Below are positions 1 through 11,390 of a DNA stretch of 64,000 nt, piece by piece. Within the stretch, counting starts at the first letter, position 1; every line of letters begins with the position of its first letter. The position numbers and the translations under genes were made by a program. The stretch comes from Bidens hawaiensis (lineage: Eukaryota > Streptophyta > Magnoliopsida > Asterales > Asteraceae): positions 1-64,000 of the forward strand of contig JAIQDT010003800.1 in the NCBI GenBank assembly GCA_021521415.1, written 5' to 3'. The notes under the pieces are model-generated. The model did no database searches and was not told the DNA's origin. It saw nothing but the letters and a program-made list of their open reading frames with translations.

Positions 1-381
1 TCGTTGGCCGTTCAATAAAAAATAGCAATAATAAATGGGTGTGAACTAGTGGATTGAGGCGAACACAACATGTTTAGTTAAATATGCTTATGGTTAGACC
101 TAAAACTGGCTTGAATGTCTTTAAGATGAACTCAAATGCGTGAACTTTATGTTAAAGTATATGTCATGTGTTCATGTCATGTAAAAAAGACAAGTGGATA
201 AAGATATAATCATATTTAGTTATAATAGCCTCTGTAGTTTATGAAATGAAGTCACTAAAATAATAAGGTTTGGAACTTTGGATTGAATGCTACAACATGC
301 TTATTAAATTGGCTAACTCGTTTCATAAATGAATTGACTTAAACATGACAAGTTAATATATGAGTTGACCTGTTAATCCAT
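1..381. other. AT-rich non-coding DNA
   Basis: No gene, RNA or clear transposon border is visible. The right end directly borders the target duplication of the MITE at 391. Confidence 0.5.
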
Positions 382-390
382 TTAAGTTTA

Positions 391-1192
391 GGGTGCTGCT
401 AAATGTACCCTCATCTCATCCATTTTTACTAAACATACCCCCTCCTTCAAGTTTTACATTAATACAATTTAGGCATTTTATTGTTTCTTTTGTCATTTTG
501 TTATCTTTTATTATCATTATTATTTTTATAAAAGAATTTTTTTTCTATTATTATTTAACAATGTTTTTTCTATTTACCCCTTTAGGTATATTTACAAGCC
601 TTTAATAAAAATATATTTTTTCTTATTTAGAAAATTTTTTTTCTTATATGAAATACTTTGTTTTTCTTGTTTTAAAAAAAAGTTTTTTTTTCTATACTTG
701 TTTTAATCTTTTTGGAGAGCTTTTTTCTTTTTAAATTAAGAGATAGTTTACATTTTTTTATAAAAATAATATTATTTTCTATAAATAAAAATGTTAAATA
801 ACATAAAACTTGATAAAAAAAATTGACTCTTTTCTCAGGTAACATTAATCTCATGTATCCACATCTAACAAATAAAATCAAATTGTTTTGAATACATTTT
901 ATAAAAAATAAAAAAAATAAAAAACTAGCTAGAGAAAACATACAATACTTTTAATACATGTAAAAAAATAAACAAACTTTTGATAAGATCTTAAAGAAAT
1001 AAAATAATAAAATAAATAACAAAAATATATAAAAACTGTAAAACAAAATTAAAATTTAATAGTTTTTTGTTTAATATCTTGAGAGAATTATAAAATAAGA
1101 GGGACCAACATGCCAATTACAATTGTTAAGGGAAAAGAAAGTTCAGGGGGATGTATGGATAGCAAGGGAGGGGGGTACGTTTAGTATGATCC
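391..1192. mobile_element. Mutator-like MITE, copy 1
   Basis: The ends are inverted: GGGTGCTGCTAAATGTACCC on the left and GGGTACGTTTAGTATGATCC on the right, the latter the diverged complement of the former. A perfect 9 bp direct repeat TTAAGTTTA flanks it (382-390 and 1193-1201). A 9 bp target duplication is the usual Mutator-superfamily size. The interior is AT-rich and has no transposase. A second member of the family lies at 17555-18106. The two short reading frames inside look like chance. Confidence 0.85.
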
Positions 1193-1201
1193 TTAAGTTT
1201 A

Positions 1202-1879
1202 ATATCTTTTAAAGCTCTTAGATTTTTAAGAATACTAACATTTAAAGCTTGGTAATATGATTTTTTGTTTTTCTCTAAGTTAATTTATTCTCTTCAACTA
1301 TTGACCAAGAATTAGGATTAAGAATGTAATACATAAGGGTCAACTAGTGTGATTAATTTTTCTCTTAAACTATTTAGCTAATATACATTCAATTTAGAAT
1401 TTACACATTAATAAATTAGGATCAAGAAGGTAATATATATAGTGGGGTGTTGGTTCGTGCAGGGCATAATGCATATTTTAAGTTATATGTATCCAACTCT
1501 TTATTTAGAACTATTTTACCTTAAAGGTACTTTTTTTAAATGATCAAAATACTCATATAAATGGATATGAACCAAATATTTTAAAGTGATAGGAGGGGCA
1601 TCTCGTCTATTAAATAGGTGGATTCGCCAGTGCATTTCAACAACTATATATTACTTGTCTTCTCAAATCACATCTTTAATGTTCAACTCTCTTACAGTTA
1701 ATAATTTAATTTATAGTTAAAAACTATTGATAATGAAATAATAATTAAAATTTTAAAAAGACTTCCAACAAAAAAAATGTCAATCCAAAGTTATTAGATG
1801 CTTAAATTGTTTACAACTTTATAAACGACCAAACAAACATAAAATCAGTTGAACTTGTCACTGTAAACAGAATAAACAC
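1202..1879. other. AT-rich non-coding DNA
   Basis: No coding frame, RNA gene or transposon end could be recognised between the two MITEs. Confidence 0.5.
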
Positions 1880-1882
1880 TAA

Positions 1883-2814
1883 GGTTGTGTTTGTTTTTGC
1901 TTATAAAGTCTTCAAGGAGCATACGTCTGCATGCGCACAGACATAAGCTCTTGAAGATTGTTTGTTTTTAATTAAAAAAATATCTGAAAACTGCTTTTAT
2001 GGTCTTAAAAAACAAGCTTTTTTCACCATCTTCACACATCTTCACACTTCTTAACATCATACCAAGTACCAACACTCATTGTCCAACATCACCACCACCC
2101 ACCGTCCGCCACCACTACCACCATCCACCGTCCGCCGCCACCCACCACCCACCGCCAACGTCCGCCGCCGCCACCACCCACCGCCACCGTCCGCCGCCAC
2201 CACCACCCACCGTCTGCCGCCACCACCACCACCCAACACCACTGTCAACCACTCACAACCACTACCGTTAACCACCCACCACCACAACCGTCCATCACCA
2301 CCACCACCCCCGTCGGCCACAACCACCGTCTACAACCACCACCATGCACCACCACCACCCACCGTCCGTTGCCGCCACCAACCGCCACCACCACCACCCG
2401 CCACCGCCACCACCCACCGTCCGCCGCCACCACCATCCACCACCACCACCCACCGTCCGCCGCCACCACCACCCATTGTCAGCCACCACACGTTCCACCA
2501 CCCACCACCACAACCTTCCATCACCACCACCCATCGTTCACCGCCTACCACAATTGTCTACCACCACCCACTTCCATAGTTCGTACACCACTACCAATTA
2601 TTTTAGCAGTCTACAAACGTTAAATAACTTTTATCTACTGTAATATATATGATATCTAACTACTTTTCAGCTTATGCAGACGATATCTAGTTTATAAAAC
2701 AAACAGTATTGTATTTTCAGATTGCAGACCTTCAGAGCACATCTTCAATTGTAGACATTAAATCAGATGAAATCAGATTGCAGACATTTTTTGTCTTAAA
2801 AGACAAACAACACC
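1883..2814. mobile_element. Tourist/Harbinger-like MITE with a CCACCA-rich core
   Basis: The left end GGTTGTGTTTGTTTTTG and the right end AAAGACAAACAACACC are imperfect inverted repeats. Both are flanked by TAA (1880-1882, 2815-2817), the three-base target duplication typical of PIF/Harbinger elements. The G-poor core is a low-complexity array. No transposase is present, so it is non-autonomous. Confidence 0.65.
2085..2580. repeat. CCACCA/CCGCCA minisatellite
   Basis: About 500 bp of imperfect short units built on CCACCACC, CCACCGTCCGCCG and close variants. All three frames on both strands stay open only because the units lack stop codons, giving apparent Pro/His-rich or Gly/Trp-rich peptides. 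These are composition artefacts. Confidence 0.85.
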
Positions 2815-2954
2815 TAAATTACAATCCAATCCATAATTACCCATGTTACATATCAAATCCATACAAACGCCCGACCAACTACAACTTTCAAGCTCAATAG
2901 CAAAACATAAAACAAGACAATTTAGCTGTAGAAAAAATAATCACACAATTTTGA

Positions 2955-5333
2955 TTAGTTCCTCCGGAGAGCGGCGGCAGATAGCACCACCAAAGCCACC
3001 AAAATCAGCACAGCAAGGAAGGAACCCACCACTGCACCGCTAACACGTGGGCAGAAATCATTGAACTGCTGGCAAAGCGCCGGCCAATTGGTTTTTGTGT
3101 TTCCATTGTGTGCCAAGTATACAATGGCAGCCGCCGCAGATGCAGCCGCCATGGTTAAAGCCAACGCTAGCTGAAAAACCAAAACGTTACAATTAAAAAC
3201 ATGTGACAAAATAGCAAGAATATACGTTCACAACAAAATAATTATTATTATCATTATATAATAATAATAACAAATACCGTGTCGAAAATAAGGAGCAACA
3301 TCCTAGCTCCAATTATATGTGGGCGAACTATGCAAACTATCGAGAAAGGCAAAGAGAGCACGAGATATGCACAAGTTATCGCGTTTCCTGCTAAGAAAAA
3401 CCTACATAAAATCGATCGATTGAACATTCAATGATTAGTTATTCATATACTAAGAATATATTTTTTAACTAGTTTGAGGCCCGTGTATTACACGGGTAAT
3501 TGTTGAAAATTTTAAATTTTGACCATTAAATGAAATACATTCAAGAAATTGATTATATATTGTTAATACAATTACAATTAAATTAAATAAATTATATAAC
3601 TAAGATTACACAAATATGTTACAAATATGTAAAAACTTCCTTTTACACTACAGTTGTGATTATATTAGGTGGTATACATTGTTTATCAAAAATCAAAATC
3701 TTTAGTCCATGTCTGCTTCTAACTATTAATAAAGTAACATATAAGCATGCTTATAACTCTTGATATAACCATATATAGTTGCACGGGTGACAAAAAAAGG
3801 TTCTCCAAGTACATACCAACTCTAAATAAATGATAATATATATCTATGATACTAATAAAAAAAATATTCATACACATAAAATATCATAACTTATAATCAA
3901 TTAATATGATGTTATTTGAGAATATCTGCTCATGTTTATAAAAAAAACATGATTATCTCAAAAACCAGATACCTGAAATTTGATGATATAATCATCCTTA
4001 GAATCTTTACAATTTGAAATTAACTGATCATGATAAATTTGTTGTCATTAATATTCTGTTTATGACAAATTTTTAATTAACTTTATATTTTACAATTAAA
4101 AATTGTATAATCAAGCAAAATAAAAACCGAAAATTTAAATATAACAAAAAGATATGTTTGTTTCATGTGAATGTAATTGCCAGAAAAATGAAAAATACAC
4201 ACTAACATTAAAACCATGTTCAAATAATAGTGATTATTCTGAGTTAGAAAAATATTAGAAGATTTAAAGTTGCATAAAGTGAATGTAGTGATTCTTATAT
4301 ATAATCGTTGAAAGTAGGGCTGTCACGTTTACCCCTAACATGAAACCCAAACCAAGAAAACCCGTACCTGAACCCAAACTAACCCGACCCGAGAAATTCG
4401 AACCCAAGAAAATACTAACCAGAACCTGAACCGAAGTAATTTGGGTTGGTTCTTGGGTCGGAATTCTAGGTTTCGGGTAAACCTGAAAACTTTTAGTTTT
4501 AAAATCATATGTATTTTTAGGTATTAAAGACGAAGCCTTAGCCGCTGACGTTATCAGGATTTAGTCCAAGTTGATTGTTCTCATTCCACATATTATGAAT
4601 CGAATGTTTATTGTTTATTATTTTGAATATAAACCATAATAAACATTAATTGTATCTTTTCAATCCATATTGAGAATACTTATTATATGTAGTAATGAAT
4701 TTAGTTGGAATAAACCTATAATTTTAATGTCATATATTGAAATGACTTAAAATATAAGGCCCGTATATGAAAATTGGTTAAAAAAAGATAAGGAGGGCTA
4801 TGGTTTTGACAAGTGACAAAAATGATAGGCTTTTATTAGAAGAGATAGATTACATTTAGTTTTATAGTTGTTGTAACCAACTTTACAAAAAAAGCCAAGG
4901 TGGAAAATATTTTCATTTTCATTTCCAAATGGTCAAAATGAAAAAAGAAAACCTATATTTACGCTAAAAAAACACAAACTATTTTATTGACCCGGCTCAA
5001 TCTGACAAAAAAAAAAAGGTTCACTTACGTGAATGTTGGGAAATCATCATAACTAGCTTGGAACTGGAAAAACTGAGTGAAAAACGGGAGGTTTTGGCTA
5101 GTGGTACCCATAACCGCAGCCGCAGCAAGAGTAGTAGCAATCGCACATATCCGAAGAATAAAATCAATAATACCAACACCTCTTTTCCACCCCGCAGCTG
5201 GTGGCACTGGACCGCCGAGTCTTATAGTACTTGTGGCTGCCGGTGGTGGAGCCTTTACTGACTTGGAGGATTTAACCTCCCTCACGGGGATTGCGATATC
5301 ACCGCTTTCTTTTCCTGAACGACTCAAATCCAT
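2955..5333 (-). CDS. CASP: Casparian strip membrane protein (CASP family)
   Basis: CASPs are four-helix plasma-membrane proteins that form the endodermal Casparian strip domain and recruit lignin-polymerising enzymes. Three exons join cleanly: 5029-5333, 3278-3401 and 2955-3170, giving 214 residues, the usual family length. Exon 1 ends in AC before GTAAGT; exon 2 starts after TAG and restores the Thr codon; the second intron is 107 bp and phase 0. The N-terminus is a short cytosolic tail with Pro/Lys. TM1 follows [11 protein letters not shown]. Residues about 80-98 hold [20 protein letters not shown], the first extracellular loop signature of true CASPs. TM2 and TM3 (with conserved Arg and Asp) lie in exon 2 and the start of exon 3. 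YLAHNG, the loop cysteines and TM4 follow, ending LRRN. Intron 1 is 1.6 kb because of a Helitron. No stop or frameshift is seen, so it is probably functional. Confidence 0.93.
3469..4849 (-). mobile_element. non-autonomous Helitron in CASP intron 1
   Basis: Read on the minus strand it begins TCTATCTCTTCTAATAAAAG after an A. It ends with a perfect 7 bp stem hairpin (CCCGTGT-AAT-ACACGGG), eleven further bases and CTAG before a T. These are Helitron hallmarks: TC start, hairpin, CTRR end, A/T host site. There is no Rep/helicase gene. It accounts for most of the 1.6 kb intron and lies in the same orientation as the gene. Confidence 0.75.
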
Positions 5334-5428
5334 TGAAGAAATTTAACTAAAGGATATATGTAAAGTGAGAAATGTGGTTAAATATGTGTATCAAATGGTT
5401 TCGATGAATATAAGCATAGGATGGTGTG

Positions 5429-5437
5429 TTATATATA
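5429..5437 (-). promoter_or_regulatory. probable TATA box of the CASP gene
   Basis: TATATATAA on the minus strand, about 100 bases upstream of the CASP start codon, a plausible distance for a plant core promoter. The transcription start is not determined. Confidence 0.5.
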
Positions 5438-5720
5438 TGTGTGTCGTGGGTTTGTTTTAGTTGACATAAGAGTTTATACTAATTAAGATAATGAGTAAGT
5501 GAAGTACTTTAAGGTTGAAGATTAGAGAATATGAGGGAGTTGTTGTCGCTAACTGGTTCCACTTCAACCACAACAAAAGGTGGTTATGATAGAAAGTGTA
5601 CATATAAAAGAAAGAATCTTAAACCACTTTGTGATAGTTAATTTATACTTTTATTGATGAATTAGTTTTGACGAGTGTGTTAACATATTAACTATTAACT
5701 AATTTATAACATAGTCTTGA

Positions 5721-6206
5721 ATGTTTTAAAAACCGGTATTTTACTTATACTGGATTGAGCTAAAAATGGTATAACCGGTTGAACCGGGTTATATCGTGTG
5801 GTTCAACCGGTTGATTAGTTTACCTTATAATTTTCTATAAATATAACTGAAATCCAAAAATAAACCAAAACTAAATGATTCTTATAACAAAAAATAATCC
5901 AAAAATTAATCCATATTTAAAAATACTGCAAAAACACTCAATTTTAAACAAATAGTCTTAAAGTTTACAAGTTTCAATGTTAATTGTTGGGTTAAAAGTA
6001 AATTTAGAAAAATATGGGCCGCAAATATCAAACATTTCTCGGGCTTAAAATCGGTTTGCCGGTAAAAACCGGTATTTTAGACAAAAACCGTCGGTACGAT
6101 GTTCTAACAAACTAGTCAAAAATATCGCACTCAAAATACCGGCATGCTGTGAAAAATCCTGTTTAACCGATTCAACCGGCCGGTTTGAACCGGTTTTTAA
6201 AACACT
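5721..6206. mobile_element. hAT-like MITE rich in CCGGTT palindromes
   Basis: Inverted ends read TGTTTTAAAAACCGGT and ACCGGTTTTTAAAACA. The flanks AGTCTTGA and GGTCTTGT match at 6 of 8 bases, consistent with an aged 8 bp hAT target duplication. The interior repeats AACCGGTT-type palindromes and has no coding frame. Confidence 0.65.
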
Positions 6207-6234
6207 GGTCTTGTGTAAAAACTATATGTTGATT

Positions 6235-6825
6235 CATTATTACTAACTAGTATAAAGCAAATCTTTGCCGCCACAAAGTAAAATTAGTACGTTTTTGTAT
6301 TTCAGCATATAGTTTTGAGCATTATGAATAGCTTTAATGGTGGCCTAATGGCTATTATAATATCTGTGAACTCCTTTATTGGTATTCCATTTGGGTTCGA
6401 GTCTCTAAGACTACATAAGGTAGTTTTTGTTTTTAATGTTCATTTTTTTGTTGGGCTCATGGCTGTGTGTTGTCGTGTTTTTTATAGTTCCGGTATCATA
6501 ACGAAAACCTACCGAAACGTAATTTTGAATTTTTAGTTTCGGTACAATAACAAACGTGACGGAAACCAGTCGAATTTTCGTAGACTCAACGCCCGGGATT
6601 GACAATAGTCGGGTTTTACCAACGCTGAACTTTTACCAACCGACACCACCCCATTGGTCTTTTTTTTGTTTTGTTTTTGGTTTTAGTCCCGGTTGTGCAC
6701 ATAACCGAAGCCGACCGAATTCACCTCGATTTACCACCTCAACGCTTGGAAGCGACAACACCTGGATTTTACCACCACCCGGTTTTACCGACTTGCTCGG
6801 CGCAACGCGCCGGGTAAACCTCTAG
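6235..6825 (+). mobile_element. short non-autonomous Helitron
   Basis: The 3' end is clear: the hairpin CGGCGC-AAC-GCGCCG followed by GGTAAACCT and CTAG, with T next. The 5' end is less certain; sequence resembling Helitron starts (ACTAGTATAAAGCAAATC) occurs near 6245. The interior has several CGGGTTTTACCAAC-like repeats and no enzyme gene. Confidence 0.55.
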
Positions 6826-7802
6826 TTGGAAATAATATGAGAAGAGAAAGACTCAAATTAAAAAATGTGCTTGGTTGTGAAAATTTTTTAAACAATCAAC
6901 ACTTGTTAAAAATAATTAGAATTTAAAGGAATTGAAACTTAAACAAATAAGAATGTATCAAAGATTTTTGAATTTTAAATGAAGTTGGTATACAAAAAGA
7001 AATAGGCAACTTCATAGAATAGTAACTAAGTTTTCAAAAATGTTTCAATTATATCACTCAATTTTGAAAAGTGTTACAATTAAGTCACTTAATTTTCATA
7101 TTTTTATTAAATTAAAGGTTTTAACATGTTTTTTTAGCGTTTTTATTTTTTGTTTCACATAGGAAATCTTTTTATCCTTTTTTTATGTTGACGTTGAGTA
7201 GCGACGTAAATTTTATTTTTTATTTTTGAATTTTAAAATAATTAACGTTTTTTAGTTTTTTTTAAATATAACTACATATATTGCAAATTCCGACCCCCAC
7301 ATTTTATCCTCCATTTCTTTCTTGACACACTCAAAAATCGGTGAGACTCGATTTGAAGATTTAATGATCTAATATGAGAAAAATATGCATGAGTGACCTA
7401 ATTGAAACAATTTTGAAAGTCGGTTACTATTTTATGAGATATTCCCCAAAAAGAAATTGGAATATGTCACTACAAAAAACACCATCTACGGGTTGTAACA
7501 CCACAACCACCTACGGTTACTATGGACAACGAATATTTCCAATGCTTGTTTTCCATCGATAATGATTCAGCTTTTTTTAGCAAGAAGGGTTGGAAGATTT
7601 AGCGATGGTGTGGTCGGAGATTTCATTTGCTTTGTTTGATTTTGTTCACGTTTTGAAAGGATTGTTGTATTACTTTTAATGAAGGAATTGGAGGTAATTC
7701 GTTCTTATTTCAATTCATTTCCGAACCAAACTCATAAAAAACAAAATTAAGATATTAAATACAACAAATCTACGAACCAAACACATATTTAAAAATACAA
7801 CA
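6826..7802. other. AT-rich non-coding DNA
   Basis: No gene is supported. One frame at 7374-7562 lacks any recognisable motif and is probably chance. Confidence 0.5.
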
Positions 7803-7805
7803 AAT

Positions 7806-8411
7806 CTCCCCCTGTTCCCAGTTGATGAGCCATGCCCGGTCTGTCGTAAGGTTTGTATAGATAATTTTGGTGAACACGCTGTTCATTGCAAAGAACTCCC
7901 CGGGTTTAAATATAGACATGATTTGGTCAGGAATGTCCTTTGTGATGTGTTAAAACGGGCGGGAATCTCGGCAAGAAAAGAGACTCCTGTGAATTTCTTG
8001 TCGGATTCACGTGAAGGAAGGTCTACTCTCCGACCAGCGGACATTCTTGTGTTTGGATGGGTTGGGGGAAAGCATTCTTGTGTGGACCTTACTGGGGTGT
8101 CCTCTCTTGTCGGGCTTAGGGACACCGGGTTTCTTGCTAGGCATGCCGTGCTAAAGGCAGAAGCCGGAAAAATTGCTAAGCACGAGAAGGCGTGTGTGGA
8201 GAATAAACATGCCTTCATTCCTTTTGCTTTTAACACATTTGGGTCTTTTTCCCCTGATGCTGCTGCGTTTCTAAAAAGAGTTCAGCGAGTCGTGCATAGT
8301 AACTCAACGACGCCGAAGAACGATAACTTTGTTTTCAGTAGGATCGGTTTTTCCATTCAAAAGGGGGTGGCGACGCAGCTTGTTGCCCGCTTACATGCCT
8401 CTTTATTGTAA
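7806..8411 (+). pseudogene. C-terminal fragment with CCHC finger and PD..D nuclease-like motif
   Basis: The frame is open from 7806 to the TAA at 8409-8411, about 200 residues, with no in-frame ATG at the beginning, so it is the 3' end of something longer. Near the start is CPVC, then HAVHC ten residues on (a C-C-H-C zinc ligand set), followed by YRHD. About 60 residues later is RPADILVF, and then CVDLTG with 14 residues between the two Asp. This order (CCHC, R/K-H-N/D, PD-X12-14-D) is that of the restriction-like endonuclease of R2-type LINEs; that match is inference from motif spacing. The C-terminus IGFSIQKGVATQLVARL recurs at 45513-45692. No reverse transcriptase is visible upstream, so it is truncated or a captured piece. 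Codons look well preserved, without internal stops. Confidence 0.6.
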
Positions 8412-9868
8412 TTGGATCCTTTTATTTTTAATATTTAAACCTTAAAAGTTAAAAAAAAATGAATGATATTAATTAAAACTTTATTGAATTTCGAAAAAAT
8501 GAACACATCAAGAGGGTAATTCACATAGATAACTTCCGTTAATTGCAAAAGTGCAAAAGGACTTGTATGTAACATTCTATACCCCTTAGCACGGTTATTG
8601 AACATTTACTTTAATATGGTAAAACAAAAGATGTTTTAGTATACATGTTTTTTTATTAGTATACATAGAACAAATATCACTAAGTGTGGATAGCTGAAAT
8701 AGTTATAGCTAGTGTTTTATTTCCCTGGCGTTCAACTACTAGTTTTATAGTATCAACGTTTTATGTAAGAGAAAATCATTTACTCGTTTTTATGTGTGAT
8801 ATCTCTTTGGCAGGGAATAGTGCCATGTACTTTTACTCATGTATAACTTTTACTCGTTAACTTTTACTCATGTATAACTTTTACTCGTTAAATCCTAAAC
8901 ATGTTCATTACATACACATATAATAATACATAAGAGAACCTATACATTATATATATCACATGACACAATACTAAAATACTATGCAATTGATGAAAAAAAA
9001 GTATAATGCTTGAATAAAAGTAGATACATTAATCATGTATCTTCGTATGTAACGGGTTAATAAATGATTTGTTTACACAACTATTATATAAGAATAACAC
9101 TAATTAGAAAGGAATATATCGTGATTTTCAATTCATTTAAATAAATAGGTTATATCGACTATCGTGGTCTTTGTTTTTCATTAACATTATCGCCATGTTA
9201 AATGTCAATCTTTGTTTTCTCTCACCCCTTTACTATTTATATTTGTTACAAGTTCTAATACATTAGATACAACCATTTCATGCAACCTTTTAAATGTTAT
9301 ATAAAGTCCTCTAAAAAAACTCAATTAAACTTTAGCCTTTTAAAAAAGTTTTTGGGCAATCATAAGTTGACAAGTGTCTTATTCATAATTTTTTTTATTT
9401 TGTTTTTTATTTTTAACTTTTAAAATATAACGTTTTATAAAACTCTGAATACACCATTGTAATGTGTTTTTATTTTTATTTACGTTTGATGTAACTTTCG
9501 TTTAAAATAAAATTGTGCGTGATAATGTACACTTCATTAGGAACTTATGTAAACATTAAAACCGTATATGCATCCCATGTCAATTTTTATCATGCTTCAA
9601 CGTGATCCGATATATCTTGAATTGGTTTATTTTCTTTTTCTTTAAACTTGTTCATGTTTAATGCTAGTGTTTGCTTATGTTCTTTATACAAATATGAATT
9701 ATTAACGCCCTTCGCAACCTCGCTGTAATACATGGGTTTATGTAGACGTATTGTAATATTAACTAAGTTTTTGAACACACTAAATTTTGTTACCGTTTAA
9801 AAGGTTTGCTAACCATATAAATCACATTTTATGTAACTTTATATTGATATTGTTTTACCATGTTTGCA
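8412..9868. other. AT-rich non-coding DNA with a short tandem duplication
   Basis: No gene is seen. At about 8829-8891 the phrase ACTCATGTATAACTTTTACT is repeated twice in tandem with a period near 33 bp. Confidence 0.5.
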
Positions 9869-9912
9869 CTAGTAATTCAATGTTGGAGCGTCACAACGCC
9901 CGGGTCTTATTT
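9869..9912 (-). other. candidate Helitron 3' terminus
   Basis: On the minus strand a GC-rich near-hairpin (GGGCGTTGTGACGCTC) is followed about 15 bases later by CTAG and then T. The matching 5' end to the right was not found. It may be a decayed Helitron; evidence is limited. Confidence 0.35.
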
Positions 9913-10439
9913 CTCATTTTATTTTATTAAACATAAATTATGAAAGGGGAATGAAACATAGGTTTCATATTTGATTTCCGGATCTGTTTGATTGTTGACT
10001 TGTTTCTGATTCGACGGCTGCAATAAGTTTTTATTTAATTTTTTGGCAGCATCAAATTTGGTGTTGCATCAGGAAAGCAACCTCCATGACACCCAAAAAC
10101 ACCAAGTACTTGTGAGTTGTGGTCACAAAATCTTATTAATAGTTACAAAATTTTGTTGCAACTTGCCACAATCATATTCAATGAGCAAAACGTTTTTCTT
10201 TTTATAAAAATTGAATAGCAGACATTGATCATCGACTCGCTCATACGTCATCAACGCCGAGTAGTCATTAATTTTTGTCCAAATTATGTTAACAATCTAG
10301 TGACTAAGTAGACACGTTAAAGTTGAAACTATTTGTCTCATATTCTCTATAATGATTAAAATGGCATTTTTAATGATTGTTTTCGGCTTAGGGATCGCTT
10401 CCTAAGGATATTTGGTACTTGATCGTGATAAAGACTCTC

Positions 10440-10860
10440 GTGTTAGTAACCAGTGGCGGATCAATGGGTGTTATATGGGATTGGCGCTGACCTGTTTGCG
10501 AGGAAGTGGAGCAGTTCCAAATTTATGGAGTTGCTGGAATGCTTCATGAGGTAACATTGTCCTCAAATCTTGATTAATGGATTTGGTCTCTAGAAGGTGA
10601 TGTAGATTTAATAGACAGTTTGGTTCGTAAGATCACCGATCGCTCTATTCTACCAGCAAGTGACCCATCTAGTAGATGGAAAAAAGTCATAACTAGGAAA
10701 GTGAGTGTTCCATCATGACGGGTGTTAAAAGATCGGATTCCTACTCGTTCTAACTTGCACTCTAAACTCTAAAGGTATTGATATCTTTATGGTTTTGTGT
10801 TCGTTGGATTGACCTCTTGAAAAGTGAAGCATGCTAAAAAGTGCTTGGTTTAGCTATTGC
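10440..10860 (+). pseudogene. LINE reverse-transcriptase zinc-binding (zf-RVT) remnant
   Basis: Interrupted frames give pieces typical of the C-terminus of plant L1-type LINEs: SLEGDVDLIDSLVRKI, then DPSSRWKKV, and RVLKDRIPTRSNLHSKGIDI after correcting by-eye frame slips. In these elements the domain follows the reverse transcriptase. It is full of stops and frameshifts, with no RT core nearby, so it is a dead fragment. Confidence 0.55.
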
Positions 10861-10868
10861 CATGACTA

Positions 10869-11137
10869 GAGGTGTGCAAAACCGTTTTTTCCAAAACCGA
10901 ACCGGTTTGGTCAAAGCCAGGTCAAAACTGCTTGACCCAAACCGATTTGGTTTAGAAGCCAGTTTAGGAGCAAGAGAGGTTGACACGGTCCTGCTCGGTT
11001 AGGTTTAGAACCGGTTTTTCCTCAGGCCGGTCCGGTTTTAAAACCAGTTTGGTAGTTCAAAAGGGAAACTGGTACTAAAGCCGGAGGTTTAGGACGGTTC
11101 ATGAGCCGGTGAAACCGGTTGTTTTGTACACCTCAGT
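10869..11137. mobile_element. hAT-like MITE
   Basis: Inverted ends GAGGTGTGCAAAAC and GTTTTGTACACCTC enclose repeated AACCGG motifs. The flanks CATGACTA and CATTACTA match at 7 of 8 bases, as an 8 bp hAT target duplication would. The exact right border is uncertain by three bases. No coding capacity. Confidence 0.7.
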
Positions 11138-11390
11138 CATTACTACTTGATGGGTGCCATGACAGATGACATTTTAAAATTAATATTGTTTTTAACGTTA
11201 GTTCACAACATTCAGAAGTGTACGTGTTTTGAATTGCCGTTAGTTACTTGTTCTTGTGGTTTGCCAATAGAATCAAGAAGATCAACTTTAGTTGGGTACG
11301 TAGAGTGGTTCTCAAACCCTCTATTTTACCTGTAATTTCGGTTAGTCTCTTGCTAGTCTTTTTTTTGATATATAAATATATATAATATAA

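Noticed and set aside
1999..2640. Overlapping long Pro/His-rich and Gly/Trp-rich frames on both strands
   Set aside because: They come from a CCACCA minisatellite without stop codons inside a MITE; several frames are open at once and none has a start context or domain.
4316..4520. A further hAT MITE starting AGGGCTGTCACG
   Set aside because: No matching inverted end or flanking duplication was found within the Helitron.
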